From CAYFJO01 sp964343305 (GTDB taxonomy: Bacteria > Planctomycetota > Planctomycetia > Pirellulales > Pirellulaceae), in contig CAYFJO010000482.1 of assembly GCA_964343305.1 (NCBI GenBank), positions 1 to 7,898 of the forward strand: 7,898 bases of DNA, read 5' to 3'. A model generated the notes under the pieces. The model was not told the DNA's origin, ran no database searches, and was given only the letters and a program-made list of their open reading frames with translations. Positions 5,246 through 7,898 of this stretch are shown here, piece by piece. The position numbers were made by a program, and so were the translations under genes. Within the stretch, counting starts at the first letter, position 1; every line of letters begins with the position of its first letter.

Positions 5246-6871
5246 CTAATCAACGACGTCGAATTCCCCGTCCAAGTCGATGATCTCATCGTCATCGTCT
5301 TTCTCCAGTTCTTCCATCTCATCGCCACCGCCGTCCGGCATGCCTTGATCGATCTTCTTTTTCCAATCGGCGAGCGCTTCGCCTGTCAATCCGGCGGAAC
5401 GGTCGAGGTCCAACTTGGCATCACGGTCGATGTTTGGGACCCAGGCGCTGACGGTCAGTCTGCCGTTTTGATTGTATTCAAATTCAACTTCGACCGCCGT
5501 GCCCGAGGGCAAACCTTGCGGAAGCTCGGTCACCACGCACTTGCCGATGTTGATCGCGTTTTGGCCGCTGTCGTCGCCGCCTTCGATGATGTCAACTTTG
5601 ATGCTGGGCTGGTTGTCTTTGCGCGTCGTGAATCGATGTTTATGCGTGGCGGGCAGCGCCGTGTTGCGCGGAATCATTGTCTGTTTTCGAGGGCGGCCAG
5701 TTGCTTTCTCGATGGCCAACACACCCAGGTCGTGTGAATTGACGTTGGTCAACGACATGCCGAATTTCGTCGTTTCCGGCGACTCGAGCAGCAGGCCCGC
5801 GTACAGCGCCGCGCCGTGTGCCACTGCTTCGTCGGGCGACACTGAACGATCGACCGGCATGCCTGACTGCTGTACCAGCGTCTCTTCGATCATCGGCATT
5901 CGCGTCGAGCCGCCCACGAGCAAGATCCGTGTGATGTCACTCCACTCGAAGCCCGATTCGGACAACAGCATCTTGACGGTCATCATCGTGCGGTCGAGCA
6001 GGTCGCTGGTTAGATCCTCGAACTGGTCGCGCGACATGTTCAGTTTGAGCCGATTGCCTTCGTGGTTGAAGAAAATCGACATCTCTTTGCGTGCGGACAG
6101 TGCGTGCTTGGTTTCATTCGCGGTTCGCAACAGAGCTTGCATGGCCGCGGCATCCTGTGCGATGTCGGTGCCAAACTGGTCACAGTATTGCTCGGCCACG
6201 TAAGCCGCCACCCGCGAATCCCAATCGTAGCCGCCAAGATAAACGTCGCCGGCCGTCGCGATGGCGGTGTAAACCGGCCCGTCGATTTCCATGATCGTCA
6301 CGTCAAACGTGCCGCCGCCCAGGTCGAACACCAGCACGCGTTCAAGCTGGTCGGTTTCACCGCGCTGGTTGATGAAGCCGTGTTCGAATCCATAGGTGAT
6401 GGCGGCGGCCGTGGGCTCGTTGATGATGTCGATCACGTCGAGATCGGCGAGCAACCCGGCGTCTTGAGTGGCTTTGCGGCACGGTTCATTGAAGAATGCC
6501 GGAACAGTGACAACCGCCTTGGTAATCGGACCGAGCTTTCGTTCCGCGTCGGACTTCAGTTTTTTGAGCACAAACGCCTGGACGATTTCCGGCGGCATCG
6601 GTTCGCCACGAATCCACTTGTGGTACGTCAATTCGCCCATGTCGCGTTTGGCGAATTGGGCCAGACGGTCGGGTTCGAATTCGCCGGCTCGCATGGCTTC
6701 GACGCCGACGATCGGTCCGTCGCGATCGAAAAACACGGCGCTGGGTGTCGTTAGCGAACCTTCGGCGTTGGGAATCGTTTCGGGCCGGCCTGTCGAATCG
6801 AGAAACGCGACTGCGGAATATGTCGTCCCTAAATCGATTCCGACCGCTGGTTCAGCTTCGTGACTTGCCAT
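5246..6871 (-). CDS. Hsp70/DnaK-like chaperone lacking the helical lid
   Basis: This cytoplasmic ATP-driven chaperone has 541 residues, about 100 fewer than DnaK. The nucleotide-binding domain (about 8-365) carries the standard motifs: GIDLGTTYS (11-19), VVTVPAFFNEPCRKATQDAG (120-139), IINEPTAAAITYG (149-161), FDLGGGTFDVTI (182-193), GDVYLGGYDWD (208-218) and LLVGGSTRMP (317-326). The substrate-binding beta-domain spans about 380-480. The linker is MSLTNVNSHDLG instead of the usual leucine-rich DVLLLDV type. After residue 480 only one short helix (about 496-508) remains where DnaK has its alpha-helical lid, followed by a strongly acidic tail with EEL, EKDDDDE and a final DVVD. No DnaJ or GrpE gene is adjacent. 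The ATG at 6869-6871 puts the first phosphate loop at the normal distance; no Shine-Dalgarno is visible. It is a divergent paralogue rather than the main DnaK, so I give no symbol. It faces away from tdh across a 130-bp spacer. Confidence 0.92.
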   Translation of the reverse strand: MASHEAEPAVGIDLGTTYSAVAFLDSTGRPETIPNAEGSLTTPSAVFFDRDGPIVGVEAMRAGEFEPDRLAQFAKRDMGELTYHKWIRGEPMPPEIVQAFVLKKLKSDAERKLGPITKAVVTVPAFFNEPCRKATQDAGLLADLDVIDIINEPTAAAITYGFEHGFINQRGETDQLERVLVFDLGGGTFDVTIMEIDGPVYTAIATAGDVYLGGYDWDSRVAAYVAEQYCDQFGTDIAQDAAAMQALLRTANETKHALSARKEMSIFFNHEGNRLKLNMSRDQFEDLTSDLLDRTMMTVKMLLSESGFEWSDITRILLVGGSTRMPMIEETLVQQSGMPVDRSVSPDEAVAHGAALYAGLLLESPETTKFGMSLTNVNSHDLGVLAIEKATGRPRKQTMIPRNTALPATHKHRFTTRKDNQPSIKVDIIEGGDDSGQNAINIGKCVVTELPQGLPSGTAVEVEFEYNQNGRLTVSAWVPNIDRDAKLDLDRSAGLTGEALADWKKKIDQGMPDGGGDEMEELEKDDDDEIIDLDGEFDVVD

Positions 6872-6899
6872 TTTGCGTGAAATGAAAGACAGTGTGGAC

Positions 6900-6950
6900 T
6901 GTAGGACGGAATGCCGATTCCGTCCGGACGGATTGGCAATCCGTCCTACA
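6900..6950. repeat. Double-hairpin palindromic repeat between hsp70-like gene and tdh
   Basis: Two perfect 9-bp-stem hairpins lie side by side: GGACGGAAT-GCCG-ATTCCGTCC (6904-6925) and GGACGGATT-GGC-AATCCGTCC (6926-6946). The whole unit is also a near-palindrome, with outer arms TGTAGGACGGA (6900-6910) and TCCGTCCTACA (6940-6950), so one long stem with a few mismatches competes with the two small stems. I recall similar TAGGACGGATTGCCAATCC words as recurrent in planctomycete genomes, which marks this as a REP-like dispersed element. It occupies the shared upstream region of two divergent genes, so it could affect both. Confidence 0.8.
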
Positions 6951-7001
6951 CCAGCAGTTTATCCGCTCGGCGGAATCGATACAATTTGGCCAAGGTGATT
7001 G

Positions 7002-7898
7002 ATGAAGGCTTTAATCAAACAAAAACCCGAAGTTGGCTTGTGGCTCGAAGACGTGCCACAGCCCAGCCTTGGTGCGAACGACGTCTTGATCAAGGTCGAC
7101 AAGACGGGCATTTGCGGGACGGACGTTCATATCTACCAATGGGACACGTGGGCACAGAAAACGATTCCAGTGCCGATGGTCGTTGGCCACGAATTTGTGG
7201 GCAGAATTGTCGAGGTAGGCACGAACGTCACGGACTTTTTCCCCGGTGAAATGGTCAGCGGCGAGGGCCATGTGGTGTGCGGCCGATGTCGAAATTGCCT
7301 GGCGGGTCGGCGGCATCTTTGCAACGACACGCACGGAATCGGAGTCAACCGGCCGGGTGCTTTCGCGGAATATCTTGTCTTGCCGATGACCAATGTCTGG
7401 CATCATGACAGCTCGATCGATCGCGAGGTTGCGGCGATTTTTGATCCGTTTGGCAATGCCGTTCACACGGCACTTTCGTTTCCGGTTCTTGGCGAGGATG
7501 TTTTGATTACCGGTGCCGGGCCGATTGGCATCATGGCCGCCGCAGTCGTGCGCCACGCCGGCGCGCGGCACGTCGTGATCACCGATGTGAATCCGTATCG
7601 ATTGCAGCTCGCCGAAAAAATGAGGGCGACGCTGGCCGTGAATGTCCGTGAGCAGACGATCGCCGACATACAAAAGGAACTGGGGATGCACGAAGGATTC
7701 GACGTGGGCTTGGAGATGTCGGGCAATCCAACCGCGTTTCGCGACATGCTGGCCAACATGTGTCACGGCGGCAAGATCGCCATGCTTGGCATCCCGGAAG
7801 AGGAGATCGCGATTGATTGGAACCTGGTTGTGTTCAACATGCTGACTATCAAGGGAATCTACGGTCGCGAGATGTACGAGACCTGGTACAAGATGACG
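7002..7898 (+). CDS. tdh: L-threonine 3-dehydrogenase (3' end outside window)
   Basis: Tdh is a zinc-dependent medium-chain dehydrogenase that oxidises L-threonine with NAD+ to 2-amino-3-ketobutyrate, which Kbl then splits to glycine and acetyl-CoA. The 299 visible residues align along their length with E. coli Tdh as I remember it (about 341 residues), so about 40 are missing at the right edge. Catalytic zinc ligands are present in KTGICGTDVHIY (C38) and VVGHEFVG (H63, E64). The structural zinc cysteines are C93, C96, C99 and C107 in the VCGRCRNC region. The Rossmann motif is GAGPIG (171-176) with D195 after the second strand (VVITDVN). DPFGNAVHTALSF (148-160), FDVGLEMSG (233-241) and IKGIYGREMYETWYKM (283-298) are Tdh-specific. 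The ATG at 7002 matches the family start (MKALIK), with a weak AAGG about six bases upstream. No kbl precedes it, so it may follow outside the window. Confidence 0.95.
   Translation, partial: MKALIKQKPEVGLWLEDVPQPSLGANDVLIKVDKTGICGTDVHIYQWDTWAQKTIPVPMVVGHEFVGRIVEVGTNVTDFFPGEMVSGEGHVVCGRCRNCLAGRRHLCNDTHGIGVNRPGAFAEYLVLPMTNVWHHDSSIDREVAAIFDPFGNAVHTALSFPVLGEDVLITGAGPIGIMAAAVVRHAGARHVVITDVNPYRLQLAEKMRATLAVNVREQTIADIQKELGMHEGFDVGLEMSGNPTAFRDMLANMCHGGKIAMLGIPEEEIAIDWNLVVFNMLTIKGIYGREMYETWYKMT

Noticed and set aside
5472..6754. Long plus-strand frames opposite the Hsp70 gene
   Set aside because: They are mirror frames of a conserved Hsp70, with no recognisable domain.
6958..6985. Promoter for tdh (TACAAT at 6980-6985)
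   Set aside because: The -10 box is good, but the -35 candidate matches only three of six positions and the implied leader would be about ten bases, so I do not list it.
7011..7766. 251-residue minus-strand frame opposite tdh
   Set aside because: Tdh is unmistakable on the plus strand; the antisense frame shows no family features.

Overview
The window looks like chromosomal DNA from a planctomycete, most likely of the Pirellula/Rhodopirellula kind. The signs are a PQQ-type beta-propeller protein with the N-terminal D-W-P-x-W-R-G-P signature, an Hsp70 without a lid and with an acidic tail, unusually long NuoA and NuoD proteins, start codons with almost no Shine-Dalgarno sequences, and spacers full of short repeats and palindromes. 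This is judged from protein and repeat style; no marker gene such as rRNA is present.

Layout from left to right. (1) Positions 1-693, plus strand: the C-terminal part of a large serine recombinase, followed in another reading frame by its helix-turn-helix tail. This is the remains or the end of a mobile element. (2) Positions 694-837: a short spacer with a 16-bp palindrome and a possible 19-residue ORF that has the only strong Shine-Dalgarno in the window. (3) Positions 838-3527, minus strand: a respiratory complex I cluster transcribed nuoA, nuoC, nuoD. nuoB, which usually lies between A and C, is missing. The A-C spacer holds a 131-bp imperfect inverted repeat and the C-D spacer is a 7-bp tandem repeat. 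(4) Positions 3695-5002, plus strand: an exported beta-propeller protein, divergent from nuoA. (5) Positions 4985-5130: three hairpins, one with a perfect 24-bp stem, between two convergent genes. (6) Positions 5246-6871, minus strand: an Hsp70/DnaK-like chaperone. (7) Positions 6900-6950: a double-hairpin repeat in the spacer shared by two divergent genes. (8) Position 7002 to the right edge, plus strand: L-threonine 3-dehydrogenase (tdh), cut by the window end.

The nuo genes encode parts of one machine: NuoC and NuoD belong to the peripheral arm next to the quinone site and NuoA to the membrane arm. The propeller, chaperone and tdh genes show no functional link with each other or with complex I. 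I did not find a convincing new defence, mobile or metabolic system. The most interesting material is in the spacers (tandem and inverted repeats touching start and stop codons) and in lineage-specific changes to conserved proteins (NuoA and NuoD insertions, the Hsp70 architecture). No gene-free stretch exceeds 300 bases; the longest spacer is 5003-5245, whose right part (5131-5245) shows nothing recognisable.
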